A DNA stretch of 64,000 nucleotides from CAZYME01 sp964648115 (GCA_964648115.1 CAZYME010000006.1:1-64000), one strand, 5' to 3'. Counted from the first letter of the stretch, positions 52,081 through 62,173 are shown. The notes: generated by a model from the letters alone, not told the origin. Numbers and translations are program-made.

Positions 52081-52175
52081 ATCTAATGTAGCCCGTATGG
52101 AGCGAAGCGGAATGCGGGAATGGCCCCAGGTTTGATCCCCGCATTCCGCTTCGCTCCATACGGGCTACATTAGAT
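52081..52175. repeat. Perfect 38-bp inverted repeat after rpoH
   Basis: The 38-nt arms at 52081-52118 and 52138-52175 are exact reverse complements around a 19-nt loop. They contain the GCCCGTATGGAGCGAAGCGG core also found at 9028-9043 and 9262-9277. Perfect arms imply recent insertion, active maintenance or gene conversion. Confidence 0.9.
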
Positions 52176-52180
52176 GTAAT

Positions 52181-52210
52181 CGTTCACGGAATTCACATAC
52201 CCCGTGAACG
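52181..52210. repeat. Second hairpin beside the 38-bp repeat
   Basis: CGTTCACGG (52181-52189) pairs with CCGTGAACG (52202-52210). It could end transcripts arriving from either side, but no T-run is evident. Confidence 0.6.
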
Positions 52211-52237
52211 GAGCTTACATTATTGCCTTAAACCTCG

Positions 52238-53152
52238 CTAAATCCAGCTTTCTTCAGCTGTAAAGGCCACGATTAGCCAACGCTGAGGGCTATCTCCGCC
52301 TACGACTTGTGTTATTTCACGGCGAATTTCATCCAGCGCTTCAATGCTTGAGATAGGGTAATTGGGGGGGACTACGATATGTATTTCAATAAATTGTGCA
52401 CGACCTATTTTTGCTACGTAGCTTGAATAGGTTTTAAAACCCTGTCGTACCATTAATGCATCCAAAAACTCTCTTATCTTTTTATCCAGCCCAAAAGGGG
52501 CAATAAGAAAGATATCACGCATCGCATCCCGTACTGCGGCCATGGGTACAAAAATCAAAAAAGCGGCAAGAACAGCGAGAATGAAAGGATCTACATAGGG
52601 AGTGAGGTAGCTATATTGTGTTTTTTCCATAAAGGTGGCAACACCAAAAGCAAGTAGAAGTGAGGAAGAAATGAAAGCAGAAATCAACCAGCTGTGGGTA
52701 TCAAGTCGCAAAAACTCAGATTTCAGTTTAAGGTTTTTTTGTCGTATATAAACATACATCCCAATCGATAATACAGACGTCAATAAAGCAAAAATGACAG
52801 CCCAGTCAAAATTTAATTCGCGTCCGCCCGTCAATAAACTGTCGATGGCATTAATTAATGCATACGCGCAAACTAAAATTAGAATCCCACCATTAAAAAC
52901 TAGTACCATCGGCTCCACATGCCAATAACCATATTGGAAGCGGCTGTTGCCTTCGCTAGTTAAGAGACGTGTAACCATTAAAGCGAGTACTGACATAATC
53001 ATGTCAACCACATTAAACATACCATCAAATATGATAGCCAATGAGCCTGAGAGCAGTCCAAATACAATGCCGGTTACTGCTAGTAGAAAGGTTACTGCTA
53101 TCGATATTTTAAGAACACGTTGTTCGACAAGCTCTGCTATTTTGATGGTCAT
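52238..53152 (-). CDS. CDF-superfamily cation transporter (COG3965-like)
   Basis: The 304-aa protein has six TM helices and a C-terminal cytosolic metal-sensing-like domain typical of cation diffusion facilitators. It resembles the predicted Co/Zn/Cd transporter group by the segments IFDGMFNVVDMIMSVLAL and RFQYGYWHVEPMVLVFNG. The usual H/DxxxD and HxxxD metal sites read FNVVD and HSWLI here, so the substrate is uncertain. Its start overlaps the RND gene end by 4 nt, making it the last gene of the efflux operon. Confidence 0.85.
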   Translation of the reverse strand: MTIKIAELVEQRVLKISIAVTFLLAVTGIVFGLLSGSLAIIFDGMFNVVDMIMSVLALMVTRLLTSEGNSRFQYGYWHVEPMVLVFNGGILILVCAYALINAIDSLLTGGRELNFDWAVIFALLTSVLSIGMYVYIRQKNLKLKSEFLRLDTHSWLISAFISSSLLLAFGVATFMEKTQYSYLTPYVDPFILAVLAAFLIFVPMAAVRDAMRDIFLIAPFGLDKKIREFLDALMVRQGFKTYSSYVAKIGRAQFIEIHIVVPPNYPISSIEALDEIRREITQVVGGDSPQRWLIVAFTAEESWI

Positions 53153-56100
53153 GTTGTTTCGGTCACTAATTTATTGCGCCTTGCTCGGCGGCTCTCTTGC
53201 CAGTTTTGGAGTAGAACGTAGCATACTGGAACAAATACTACGGCGAGACAGGTGGATGCTAACATACCGCTGCATACAGCGATACCAATAGAACGCCGTG
53301 CGTTGGCGCCCGCGCCTGTCGCGAATACGAGGGGCATCATTCCCATAATAAAAGCAAACGATGTCATGAGAATAGGGCGAAAACGTGTTTTTGCGCCAAG
53401 AACAGCCGCTTCCATGATCGTTTTATGATGGATCTCACGCTGTTCGCGCGCTACCTCAACAATTAAAATTGCATTTTTAGCAGCTAGGGCAATAAGCAGT
53501 AAAATACCAATTTGAGTATACATATTGTTAGCAACCCCGAGCAGCAACAAGGCTATTACCGTCCCGATTAATGCTAATGGCACGCTAAAAATAATAGAAG
53601 CGGGCGTGACCCAGTTTTCATATTGGCCAGCTAAAATCAGATAAACCAGCACTAATGACAGTGCAAATATATAGTAGCTGGTATTGCCTGCCAATTTTTC
53701 CTGATAAGCAGTACTGGTCCACTCATAAGCCAATCCTGCGGGCAAAACAGTTTTGGCCACTTTCTCCAAGGTTTGAATTGCTTGACCAGAGCTAAAACCG
53801 TCAGCTGCCATGCCGTTAATCGAGCTAGAAGGGTAGAGATTGTATAATGAAATAATAGATGGCCCGACTGCTGAACCTATATCAGTGAGCGTTCCCAATG
53901 GCACCATCTCGTTTTTCTGATTTCGCACATAAAATTGCCGCACATCATCGATTGTCATACGAGCGTTAGCATCCGCTTGTACATACACTTGGAATACCTG
54001 CCCAAATTTTGTAAATAAATTCACATAAGATGAGCCTAAGTAAGTTTCTAGCGTATCAAAGGCATCACCCAGATTGACGCTTAAGGTCTGAGCCTTGGTG
54101 CGATTAATGGGCGCTGAGACTTGCGGTACAAAAGAGCGGAATGAGGTCATGAGTTTTTGCAGTTCTGGCTGTTGAAGACCCTGCTGAATCAACTTATCCG
54201 TTACGTATTGTAGTTTGTGATAATCAAACGTGCCATCTTGCAACTCTAGTTGCATTTGATAGCCTCCAGATAGCCCCAGTCCTTGAATAGGCGGAGGGAC
54301 TACTACTAAGACTTTAGCTTTCATTGTTTTGGTAGCAATCTCATTAAGCTTGGTATATAGCGTTTTTATATCCTGCCCTTTACCCCGAACGCTCCAGTCT
54401 TTGAATATCACATATAAAATTCCTGCATTAGCCAGCGTAGTGCTATTATCAAGCAATGAAACCCCATCGATGGTAATGACATTTGCCACACCCTCAATTT
54501 TAGATGCTTGCTGGTTCAGCTCCTCCATAACTTTTTCGGTACGTCCCAGTGTGGCTCCATCAGGTAACATAACGCTGAGGATCATATATCCTTGATCTTC
54601 AAGAGGAATAAAACCAGTAGGGATCTTGCTTAGGCCAAAAATTGCTAATAACACCAAAGCTGCACCAATAATACAAACGCGCCCGCTATGATGTACAAGC
54701 CGGTCAATAAATCCTATATATGACTGCTCGATGGGATTATAAAAGCGATCAAACGCACGAAAAAAAACATTTTTTTTCTTGTTCGGATCGATAGGTCTAA
54801 GCCATAAGGCGCATTGGGTGGGTTTTAGCGTCATGGCATTAATGGCACTAATAAATGCGGTTGCGGCAATGACTAACGCAAATTGAGCGTACATTGCTCC
54901 CGTTAGACCCGGCATAAAACCTGCTGGAATAAATACTGCCATTAGCACCAAGGTAATTCCTAAAATAGGCCCCAGAAGTTCTTTCATGGCATCAATTGAA
55001 GCTTGCCTTGGGGAGCTACCACGTTCAATGTGCTGGGAAACACCCTCAACAATAACAATGGCGTCATCCACCACAATCCCGATAGCGAGGACTAACGCAA
55101 AAAGGGTCAATAAATTGATACTGTACCCTAAGGCTAACATGGCAATAAACGCACCAATGATCGTGACCGGCACGGTTGTTGCCGGCACCAATGTAGCTCG
55201 CAGATTTTGTAGAAAAACTAAAATTACGATCAAGACTAAAATCCCTGCCTCAAAGAGAGTTTTGTATACTTCATCAACGGAGGCTTTTACAAACATGGTT
55301 GTATCAAAAGGAATCGAGTATTGCAGCCCTGGCGGGAATTGCTTCGCCATTTTTGCGACAGTTTTACGTACTTCTGCCGCCACTTCTAACGCATTTGCAC
55401 CTGGCAGTTGGTAAATACCAATAGCTGCTGCAGGTTTACCGTTTAATTTAGAGAGCTGATCGTAACTCGAGGAGCCAAGCTCCACACGACCAACATCACG
55501 GAGGCGCACGATTTGTGCACTGCTGCTATTATTGGCTTCTTGATTAGAATCTGTGGCTATAGTTTTGATGATTATATCGGCAAACTCATCAGGATCAGCA
55601 AGTTGGCCTGGTACGTTTACGGTAAGTTGATAAGATTGTTGCCCCGCGGTTGGTGGGGAGGCAATTTGCCCTGCTGAAATCTCTTTATTTTGGTTGCTTA
55701 TAGCATCTAGCACATCACGAGGATTTAACTGAAATGCGTACATTTTTTTAGGATCAAGCCATACACGCATGGCATAAGAGCCTGTTCCAAAGATGGCGAC
55801 ATTCCCTACACCTGGTAAGCGCTCCAATTCATTTTGCATATTAATGGTCGCGTAATTATTAAGAAACAAGCCATCGTATTCCCCATGCTCGGCAGTTAAT
55901 GTAATAAACTGCAGAATTGCTGTGGATTTTTGCTGTGTTACCACGCCTTGTTGTTGAACTGGTTGGGGTAATTGTGCCATCGCTGCCTGAACACGGTTTT
56001 GCACAAGCATTTGAGCAAAATTAAGGTCAGTTCCAATTGCGAAAGTGACAATTAAATTATAGGAACCGTTATCATTACTAGTAGATTGCATATAAATCAT

Positions 56101-56325
56101 GTTTTCAACGCCATTGACTTGTTGTTCAATGGGTAGCGCTACGGTTTTAATCAGTGTTTTTGCATCGGCCCCCGGATAACTAGTAGAAACTTGTATCGTT
56201 GGGGGGACAATCGCTGGGTATTGAGAAATCGGTAAAATTTTGATGGCAATCAGGCCTACAAATACCAAAAATAAGGCGATTACATTCGCTAATACAGGCC
56301 GGTCAATAAAAAATTCAGAGATCAT
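53149..56325 (-). CDS. RND (HAE1) multidrug efflux transporter
   Basis: This inner-membrane proton-driven pump expels hydrophobic compounds through a MFP and an outer-membrane channel. The 1058-aa protein has 12 TM helices and two large periplasmic loops. The proton-relay acids are in LAIGIVVDDAIVIVE (TM4) and the conserved Lys is in ALAAKNAILIVE (TM10). It resembles AcrB/MexB-type pumps most; the substrate range cannot be read from sequence. It overlaps both its neighbours, so the three-part pump is one operon. Confidence 0.94.
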   Translation of the reverse strand: MISEFFIDRPVLANVIALFLVFVGLIAIKILPISQYPAIVPPTIQVSTSYPGADAKTLIKTVALPIEQQVNGVENMIYMQSTSNDNGSYNLIVTFAIGTDLNFAQMLVQNRVQAAMAQLPQPVQQQGVVTQQKSTAILQFITLTAEHGEYDGLFLNNYATINMQNELERLPGVGNVAIFGTGSYAMRVWLDPKKMYAFQLNPRDVLDAISNQNKEISAGQIASPPTAGQQSYQLTVNVPGQLADPDEFADIIIKTIATDSNQEANNSSSAQIVRLRDVGRVELGSSSYDQLSKLNGKPAAAIGIYQLPGANALEVAAEVRKTVAKMAKQFPPGLQYSIPFDTTMFVKASVDEVYKTLFEAGILVLIVILVFLQNLRATLVPATTVPVTIIGAFIAMLALGYSINLLTLFALVLAIGIVVDDAIVIVEGVSQHIERGSSPRQASIDAMKELLGPILGITLVLMAVFIPAGFMPGLTGAMYAQFALVIAATAFISAINAMTLKPTQCALWLRPIDPNKKKNVFFRAFDRFYNPIEQSYIGFIDRLVHHSGRVCIIGAALVLLAIFGLSKIPTGFIPLEDQGYMILSVMLPDGATLGRTEKVMEELNQQASKIEGVANVITIDGVSLLDNSTTLANAGILYVIFKDWSVRGKGQDIKTLYTKLNEIATKTMKAKVLVVVPPPIQGLGLSGGYQMQLELQDGTFDYHKLQYVTDKLIQQGLQQPELQKLMTSFRSFVPQVSAPINRTKAQTLSVNLGDAFDTLETYLGSSYVNLFTKFGQVFQVYVQADANARMTIDDVRQFYVRNQKNEMVPLGTLTDIGSAVGPSIISLYNLYPSSSINGMAADGFSSGQAIQTLEKVAKTVLPAGLAYEWTSTAYQEKLAGNTSYYIFALSLVLVYLILAGQYENWVTPASIIFSVPLALIGTVIALLLLGVANNMYTQIGILLLIALAAKNAILIVEVAREQREIHHKTIMEAAVLGAKTRFRPILMTSFAFIMGMMPLVFATGAGANARRSIGIAVCSGMLASTCLAVVFVPVCYVLLQNWQESRRARRNKLVTETT

Positions 56326-57476
56326 GTTTTTTTCTCAGGTTGAACAGGGGTAACCGGCTTACCAGGTATGGCATTTTGTATCCCGGAAACAATCACATTA
56401 TCCTGAGCTGTAAGTCCTTTAATTATGGCGCGCGCATCACCTTTTAATGCACCGACTGTCACGCGTTTTACGATAGCATTATTATCTTTATCAGCAACTA
56501 AGACATAGGCGCCAATTTGGTCGTACTGTACTGCCGTATCAGGGATCGTCAGCTGAGGAGCGGGTTTTGATGTGGGGACACGTACTTGCACGAAAAGGCC
56601 TGGTAACAGGGTGTTATCTTTATTGGGTAAGAGGGCTCGGAACTCCATAGTTCCTGTCGAAGCGTTCAGGCCTGTGTTTACAAAGTTGAGCTTCCCTTTG
56701 TGTACAAATTCGGTTTCGTTTTGCATCTTCACATAAACTGGAATTTCATCAATTTTTGCGGGGTTAAATGCTTGGCTTTTGGCTATCTCACGGACTTTAA
56801 TTAAATCGAGCTCATTAAGATTAAAGTACACATAAATAGGATCAAGCTGATCAATGGTCGCTAAATTAGTGGCTTTGCCATTCCCCACAAGATTACCAGG
56901 GTCAACAAGGTGGCGGCCAATGCGTCCATCAAATGGGGCAAGGATATGGGTATAGCTGTAATTGATTTCAGCGACAGCTGCATTTGCTACAGCTTTATCA
57001 ATTTCCGCCTTAACTTCATCCGTTTGTGCTCCCCATTTTTCTACATTATTCAATGAAGTGGCATTTTGTTTATACATTCTTTTTTGGCGCTCAAATTCGG
57101 CTTTTGTATAATTATAAGAAGCACGTTGAACGGCAACTACGGCTAGCGCCTCCTTCCATTTTTCCATGTAGGGCGGCGGTTCTACCACAAATAACTCTTT
57201 GCCTTTTTTGACAAATGTTCCGTCAGTAAACTCAACCTTCTCCAAGTAACCCTCAATACGCGCAACTAAATCGACAGAATTGTAAGCAACCATAGTGCCT
57301 GTTTGCGTTACATAATTAGTGATCTCCATCAATTTCGGTTTTTGAACAATTACGGGTGCTGCAAGAGGAGGGGGCGTTTTATTAGTGAAATGTTTAATGA
57401 CGCTATGCAGGAGAAAAATCGCAATAAGCCCGATGATGGCTACTTTAATGAATTTGGTTCGCTGTTCAGTTGTCAT
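56322..57476 (-). CDS. RND efflux periplasmic adaptor (MFP)
   Basis: The adaptor links the RND pump to the outer-membrane channel. ATG 57476 gives 384 aa and begins MTTEQRTKFIKVAIIGLIAIFLLHSVI, an uncleaved membrane anchor; the longer frame would overlap the channel gene by 59 nt. The biotinyl-lipoyl halves (VDLVARIEGYLEKVEFTDGTFVKKG and ILAPFDGRIGRHLVDPGNLVG) flank a hairpin. There is no lipobox. The last codons overlap the RND start. Confidence 0.92.
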   Translation of the reverse strand: MTTEQRTKFIKVAIIGLIAIFLLHSVIKHFTNKTPPPLAAPVIVQKPKLMEITNYVTQTGTMVAYNSVDLVARIEGYLEKVEFTDGTFVKKGKELFVVEPPPYMEKWKEALAVVAVQRASYNYTKAEFERQKRMYKQNATSLNNVEKWGAQTDEVKAEIDKAVANAAVAEINYSYTHILAPFDGRIGRHLVDPGNLVGNGKATNLATIDQLDPIYVYFNLNELDLIKVREIAKSQAFNPAKIDEIPVYVKMQNETEFVHKGKLNFVNTGLNASTGTMEFRALLPNKDNTLLPGLFVQVRVPTSKPAPQLTIPDTAVQYDQIGAYVLVADKDNNAIVKRVTVGALKGDARAIIKGLTAQDNVIVSGIQNAIPGKPVTPVQPEKKT

Positions 57477-57480
57477 CTCA

Positions 57481-59034
57481 TCACCAAGTTGGTAAATACC
57501 GTTCTTTTGTTCGCTGTGCCTTGGTTGCCGCAGGCTCATGCTTTTGTTGCTTAAGCAATGTTCCCCAGTTGGTTCGAGCAGCCATTTCTCTTTTAATACC
57601 TAAAGGAACAATATCATTGCAACCATGAAGTTGCCACCCGCCACCGAGTGAGCGATAAAGTGCTACTAAGGCCTTAGGAATATCGCCTTTTGCATTGATC
57701 AATGAGGTTTGTACTTGTAATTGTTGACGCTCTGAATCTAGCACTGGCGTATAGTCGGACTCGCCCTCCCTGTAGCGTGTGAGCGACAGTTTTGTAGATT
57801 TAATAGCGGAGCTATTCGCTATATTTAGCAAGCGCGCGGCATTTTTTGCCTCTATAAATTGGGTAATATTGTCTTGGACTTCTTGTTGCGCTTTTAAAAC
57901 TACATTGATGTAATTTAAAACGGCTTGCTGGTAAACAGCATCCTGCACACGCACAGCGTTGGTGATTTGACCATAATTAAGAAGTGGCCAATTAACACTG
58001 GGACCAGCGGTAATATTTCTATTTGACCAGTGAAATAGATCACTAATTGATTGACTACCAATGGTATTAGAAGCAAAGGCAAATGATCCGGCTAGTGAGA
58101 ATGAGGGGAAAAGATTCGCTTTGGTTGCTCCTATCAGCTCAGATTGGGTAATTGCTTCCAACCGGGCTTGATAAATATCGGGTCGTTGGATTAATGTTTC
58201 TTTAGGGATGCCCACTGCAATTCGAGGCGGGGCTATGGGAATGCCTTTTTTCTTTACCAGTAAACAATCAACTTGATCCGGAGTGGTCCCTAACAGTACT
58301 GCCAGCGCATCTTTTTGATGCTGCAAATTATTTACGTATTGGGGCAAGCTGGCTTCGGTTTGGAATAGCTCCGTCTTTGCTTGTTGTACGTCTAATAGAC
58401 TGGTTTCACCAGCGGTAAAACGAGATTTTGCTATCTTGTACCCGGTAGTTTGCACTTGGATATTTTGTTTGGTGACGGATATCAGCTCTTCAGTGGTTCG
58501 AATATTTATATAGGTCGTAGCAATATCGGCAACTAGAGTTACCAACGCATTATCATAAGCAGCAAAAGATGCGAGGAAAGCTGAATCATTGGCGAGAATC
58601 GCCCTGCGGTATTTGCCCCAAAAATCAATTTCCCAATTGGCTGTAAAGCCTAGCGCTGCGGTTTTAAAATTGGATGGCAGTACGTTTTGTAATGAACTTC
58701 CGCCAATGCGGTTGTAAGTGTAATTACCGATTAAAGCTTGCTGTTGTGGAAATAGCCCACCAACGGACTGAGCCAGTTGTGCCCGCGCCTGTAGCACGCG
58801 AACGGCAGCACTTTGGAGTGTTAAATTATTTTGATAACCTTGATGAATTAAAGCAGTTAGCGTGGGGTCATGAAAAACATCCCACCAGTTAGCAGTTTGA
58901 GCAGGAGCGGTTTTAACTACCGCGTTATTTTTTTTCCAGGAACGGGCGGCTGGTTTCAGCGGCTCTTTATAATGCGGGCCGACTAAGCAGGAGTTAAGAA
59001 GCAAACAAAAGATAATTAACAAAATCCTTGGCAT
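57481..59034 (-). CDS. Efflux outer-membrane factor (TolC/OprM-like lipoprotein)
   Basis: This protein forms the outer-membrane duct for the RND pump. The 517-aa product has a lipoprotein signal (ILLIIFCLLLNSC, lipobox LNSC) and two OEP repeats with long helical stretches (LALQSAAVRVLQARAQLAQSVGG-type and the second-half counterpart). It is the first gene of the four-gene unit, OMF-MFP-RND-CDF; the MFP follows after 4 nt. The C-terminal 45 residues are basic and unusual for the family. Confidence 0.92.
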   Translation of the reverse strand: MPRILLIIFCLLLNSCLVGPHYKEPLKPAARSWKKNNAVVKTAPAQTANWWDVFHDPTLTALIHQGYQNNLTLQSAAVRVLQARAQLAQSVGGLFPQQQALIGNYTYNRIGGSSLQNVLPSNFKTAALGFTANWEIDFWGKYRRAILANDSAFLASFAAYDNALVTLVADIATTYINIRTTEELISVTKQNIQVQTTGYKIAKSRFTAGETSLLDVQQAKTELFQTEASLPQYVNNLQHQKDALAVLLGTTPDQVDCLLVKKKGIPIAPPRIAVGIPKETLIQRPDIYQARLEAITQSELIGATKANLFPSFSLAGSFAFASNTIGSQSISDLFHWSNRNITAGPSVNWPLLNYGQITNAVRVQDAVYQQAVLNYINVVLKAQQEVQDNITQFIEAKNAARLLNIANSSAIKSTKLSLTRYREGESDYTPVLDSERQQLQVQTSLINAKGDIPKALVALYRSLGGGWQLHGCNDIVPLGIKREMAARTNWGTLLKQQKHEPAATKAQRTKERYLPTW

Positions 59035-59154
59035 AGATGCTACATGTCCATTTTTATGTAACTCCCTGAAGTAGTACCCAGTCTAAATGGTATTGTTGCA
59101 TATTGCCAATAGGCTTCTTTTAAAACTCTAGGGCTTGTTTTAGCGAAGAGGATT

Positions 59155-60090
59155 CTACCCGCAAACTTGATCTCGCCCACCTTTTTTTGCTTTATATAAA
59201 TTTTTATCCGCCATCTTGAGCAGTTTATCAGAAGAGTATGGTTCGCTTGCAGAGCTGACGGCAACACCGATACTACATGTGACTTGACCTACGCCTAGTC
59301 CACCCAGAGACCGCGAGCGTAGGCACTCGATAAGGCTCGTGGCTCGCTTGATGGCGCCCTCCAATGTGCAACGAGACAAAATCATAACAAATTCTTCACC
59401 ACCGTAGCGTACGCAAATATCCGATCGCCGAACAAGTTCAAGCATTAATTTGGCTAAGTCTATTAACACCTTATCACCAATATCATGCCCATGTGTGTCG
59501 TTAATTTTTTTAAAAAAATCGAGATCAACCAACAAACAAGCTAAAGGAAAATCATAGCGATTAGCCGCTAACATTTCTTGACTTAACCAGGTTGTCATAA
59601 AACGACGATTATACAAATTTGTAAGTGGATCTCGATAACTGCTTTCTTTTAAACGAGAGGCTAACTCTTGCAGCGATTTTTCTTGAATCGCATTTTCTGT
59701 AACATCAACCACGGTGATCAAGGCAATTGTAGAGCCATTATTGATTGTTAAAGGGGAAATTTGCACCTTTTGCTGCATCATATCTAACCCAAAATGATTC
59801 ACTAATTTTAGCGGTATTGGAAAAACATACTGATTTAGTGCTTGAGACAACAACTGTGGCGCAGCGTTTGAAAGTACCATATCCAAGGCCCAATCAAATC
59901 GATCATGACTAAACGCATAAAAAATATCTTTTAACTCCTTTCCCAATGCATCTGATCTTTGTATGGAGGTTTTTTCAGTCATCCAATAATTCCACTCGCA
60001 GATTTTTTTTGATTCATCCAATATAAAAAGTCCTACTGGAAGTTGATCCATGACATTAATAAAAAAATCAGTCATCATTTTAGTGGTCAT
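59155..60090 (-). CDS. PAS-GGDEF diguanylate cyclase
   Basis: Diguanylate cyclases make cyclic di-GMP from two GTP. The 311-aa protein has an N-terminal PAS domain (about 10-135, LPVGLFILDESKKICEWNYWM) and a GGDEF domain (about 150-305). RDPLTNLYNRRFM and DLDFFKKINDTHGHDIGDKVL are conserved, and the active site reads YGGEEF. No classic RxxD inhibitory site is evident just before it. AGGA precedes ATG 60090. It ends the chemosensory unit and lacks a receiver domain, unlike WspR. Confidence 0.92.
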   Translation of the reverse strand: MTTKMMTDFFINVMDQLPVGLFILDESKKICEWNYWMTEKTSIQRSDALGKELKDIFYAFSHDRFDWALDMVLSNAAPQLLSQALNQYVFPIPLKLVNHFGLDMMQQKVQISPLTINNGSTIALITVVDVTENAIQEKSLQELASRLKESSYRDPLTNLYNRRFMTTWLSQEMLAANRYDFPLACLLVDLDFFKKINDTHGHDIGDKVLIDLAKLMLELVRRSDICVRYGGEEFVMILSRCTLEGAIKRATSLIECLRSRSLGGLGVGQVTCSIGVAVSSASEPYSSDKLLKMADKNLYKAKKGGRDQVCG

Positions 60091-60103
60091 AGACGTAGTC
60101 CTT

Positions 60104-60730
60104 TTAACTACTCAGTTTTTTAATCCAATCATTAATTTTCTGCAATAAAAAATCCAAATTAGTGTCTGATATTAATAAAACAATAGCGCCTGAAACATTG
60201 CGGCGCACTGCTTGAAGCTCAGTTTTCATCACAAGAACATAGACTTCATTTTTTTGGGTTTTATCGGGGAAACATAGCAAATCATTAAAGGGGCCCTCAG
60301 CATAAATTGGTAACGATAATGCAATTTTTCCCTCAAAAACATCAGACATTGCTTTGATGCAAGAAGCAATGACAATATTGCCAATTTCTGTAATAGCATC
60401 ATACTGTAGAGCGCGCATATCAACGCTAGGTTCTATAACTTGGTTTTGGCCTATTAAATCTTGCGCCAATGCCGCGCTATCTTCCGAAAAAAATAAAAAG
60501 GTAATTTTAGCTGTTAATAAACCTTGTAATTCCTGTTCGACCCCTACAAAAACTTTTCCAGGATCGCTCTCTAACATGTTTGGCAGGTTATCTAGCTTTC
60601 CATGAATCACTTTAGGCACCGTCATTTTAACGGTGTCATTAAGCAGGATTGATAACTGCTTGGCAGCCTTCCCCGCACCAATATTCGCAATCTCCGTTAA
60701 TGCGTCTGCTTGTGCTTGTGAAATTTTCAT
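60104..60730 (-). CDS. cheC: CheC-family phosphatase
   Basis: CheC proteins dephosphorylate CheY-P. The 208-aa protein has both CheC phosphatase signatures. The first helix reads DALTEIAN with a Pro 23 residues after the Asn. The second reads DAITEIGN with a Pro at the same distance. This matches the D/SxxxExxN-x22-P motif twice. CheC is common in archaea and Gram-positives and much less so in gammaproteobacteria. It overlaps the single-domain receiver by 4 nt (ATGA), its likely substrate. Confidence 0.88.
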   Translation of the reverse strand: MKISQAQADALTEIANIGAGKAAKQLSILLNDTVKMTVPKVIHGKLDNLPNMLESDPGKVFVGVEQELQGLLTAKITFLFFSEDSAALAQDLIGQNQVIEPSVDMRALQYDAITEIGNIVIASCIKAMSDVFEGKIALSLPIYAEGPFNDLLCFPDKTQKNEVYVLVMKTELQAVRRNVSGAIVLLISDTNLDFLLQKINDWIKKLSS

Positions 60731-61086
60731 GGGTATAACCCTTGAGCTATTTGATCAATCAATTCATGTGTAATAGGCTTTTCAAATACAAATGGCACTC
60801 CAGCTAAATGAGCCTCATCAATAACTGATTGTTGAGCATTTGCGGTTAATATCACCATAATCGCTTTTACACCATTGCCTATCAATAACTTTGCAATATC
60901 GACCCCACTTTGTTCTGGCATATTATAATCAAGGACCACCAAGTCAAATTGATGCTTAGAGGCCATATCTAAGGCACTTGCAGCATCATTAGCCTCATAC
61001 ACACCAAAAGTATGCCCAGCCGGTAAATGCGCTTTAAATAACATGCGAGATGTCGCACTATCATCAATAATTAATATATTCTTCAT
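60727..61086 (-). CDS. Single-domain response regulator (CheY-like)
   Basis: The 119-aa protein (ATG 61086, with GGAG 8 nt upstream) is a stand-alone receiver: acidic pair IDDS, phospho-acceptor Asp in LVVLDYNMPE, Thr in VILTANA and Lys in FEKPIT. With no output domain it probably binds a partner. The overlapping CheC and the upstream CheA hybrid suggest a CheA-CheY-CheC relay. CheB lies 19 nt upstream. Confidence 0.92.
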   Translation of the reverse strand: MKNILIIDDSATSRMLFKAHLPAGHTFGVYEANDAASALDMASKHQFDLVVLDYNMPEQSGVDIAKLLIGNGVKAIMVILTANAQQSVIDEAHLAGVPFVFEKPITHELIDQIAQGLYP

Positions 61087-61105
61087 TTGGTTCTCCATTT
61101 CCTTA

Positions 61106-62173
61106 TTATGCCGTCTTTTTGGGTTGAGCAAATACTGACAAAAAATTAGCCATATTATTTAATGGTATTGTTTCATCAACCGCTCCACATTCTACTGCTG
61201 CCGCAGGCATTCCATAAACTATAGAACTTGCTTCATCTTGCGCGATCACATAGCCACCCGCATCATGTAATGCTAACAAACCTAAAGCGCCGTCTTTGCC
61301 CATTCCGGTTAATATCACACCGATAGCTGATTTATTGCAGACAGATGCTACCGATTGAAACATGGGCGTTGCAGAAGGACGAAAACCATTCACCAAGGGC
61401 CCATTATTTAGAGAAACCAGCAAATCTCCATGCGTGTCACGACAGACCCCCAGATGCTCGCCATCTGGGGCAATATACACATGTCCCGGCTCCAATCGAC
61501 CCCCATTTGCGGCCAACTCAATAGGGAGGCGGGATGTTTCTTGCAACCAACTGACAAGCCCACTGACAAATCCATTCGACATATGTTGCGTTAATAAGAT
61601 AGGTAAAGGAAAAGTGGCTGATATTTGGCTAAGTATCATTTGAAGGGCTTGCGGTCCACCTGTTGAAGCGCCAATAGCAACCAATTCGAAAGAACGTTGT
61701 ATAAGTTTAGGAGGAGCAGGCTGCTTTGTATCAACATTTTTTTCTTTTAAAATAGTACGGCGTCGATGAACTGTCTTAATTTTTGACATGGATCGCACTG
61801 TATCTATCAGATCACGATGAATCATTGTAAAATCAGGCGCCCCAGTAGCGACTGGTTTGGTAACACACGCAAGGGCTCCAGCGTCTATCGCATTAAAATT
61901 GGTTCCTATCACCACATCAGCAACAAAAGCGCTCACGACCACAATAGGACAGGGTGCATCACGCATGATAATACGAGTAGCTTCGATCCCATCCATTTTT
62001 GGCATTCGAATATCCATGGTCACGAGATCGGGCTTAAGGGTTTTTACCAAGCGAATAGCTTCTTCGCCGTCGGTGGCTATGCCGACAACCTCCATGTCTG
62101 TTTCAGCTTCAAATATCGCCTTCAACAGCAACGTAATCACCATCGAATCATCTACAATCAGAATTCTTATCAT
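61106..62173 (-). CDS. cheB: Chemosensory methylesterase CheB
   Basis: CheB removes methyl groups from chemoreceptors and so resets sensitivity. The 355-aa protein has an N-terminal receiver (VDDSMV, Asp in LVTMDIRMPKMDG) and a C-terminal methylesterase (about 160-350). The catalytic triad residues are Ser in IGASTGGPQAL, His in LLTQHMS and Asp in TGMGKDGA. It resembles WspF/CheB. The gene sits 41 nt after the CheA hybrid. Confidence 0.95.
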   Translation of the reverse strand: MIRILIVDDSMVITLLLKAIFEAETDMEVVGIATDGEEAIRLVKTLKPDLVTMDIRMPKMDGIEATRIIMRDAPCPIVVVSAFVADVVIGTNFNAIDAGALACVTKPVATGAPDFTMIHRDLIDTVRSMSKIKTVHRRRTILKEKNVDTKQPAPPKLIQRSFELVAIGASTGGPQALQMILSQISATFPLPILLTQHMSNGFVSGLVSWLQETSRLPIELAANGGRLEPGHVYIAPDGEHLGVCRDTHGDLLVSLNNGPLVNGFRPSATPMFQSVASVCNKSAIGVILTGMGKDGALGLLALHDAGGYVIAQDEASSIVYGMPAAAVECGAVDETIPLNNMANFLSVFAQPKKTA

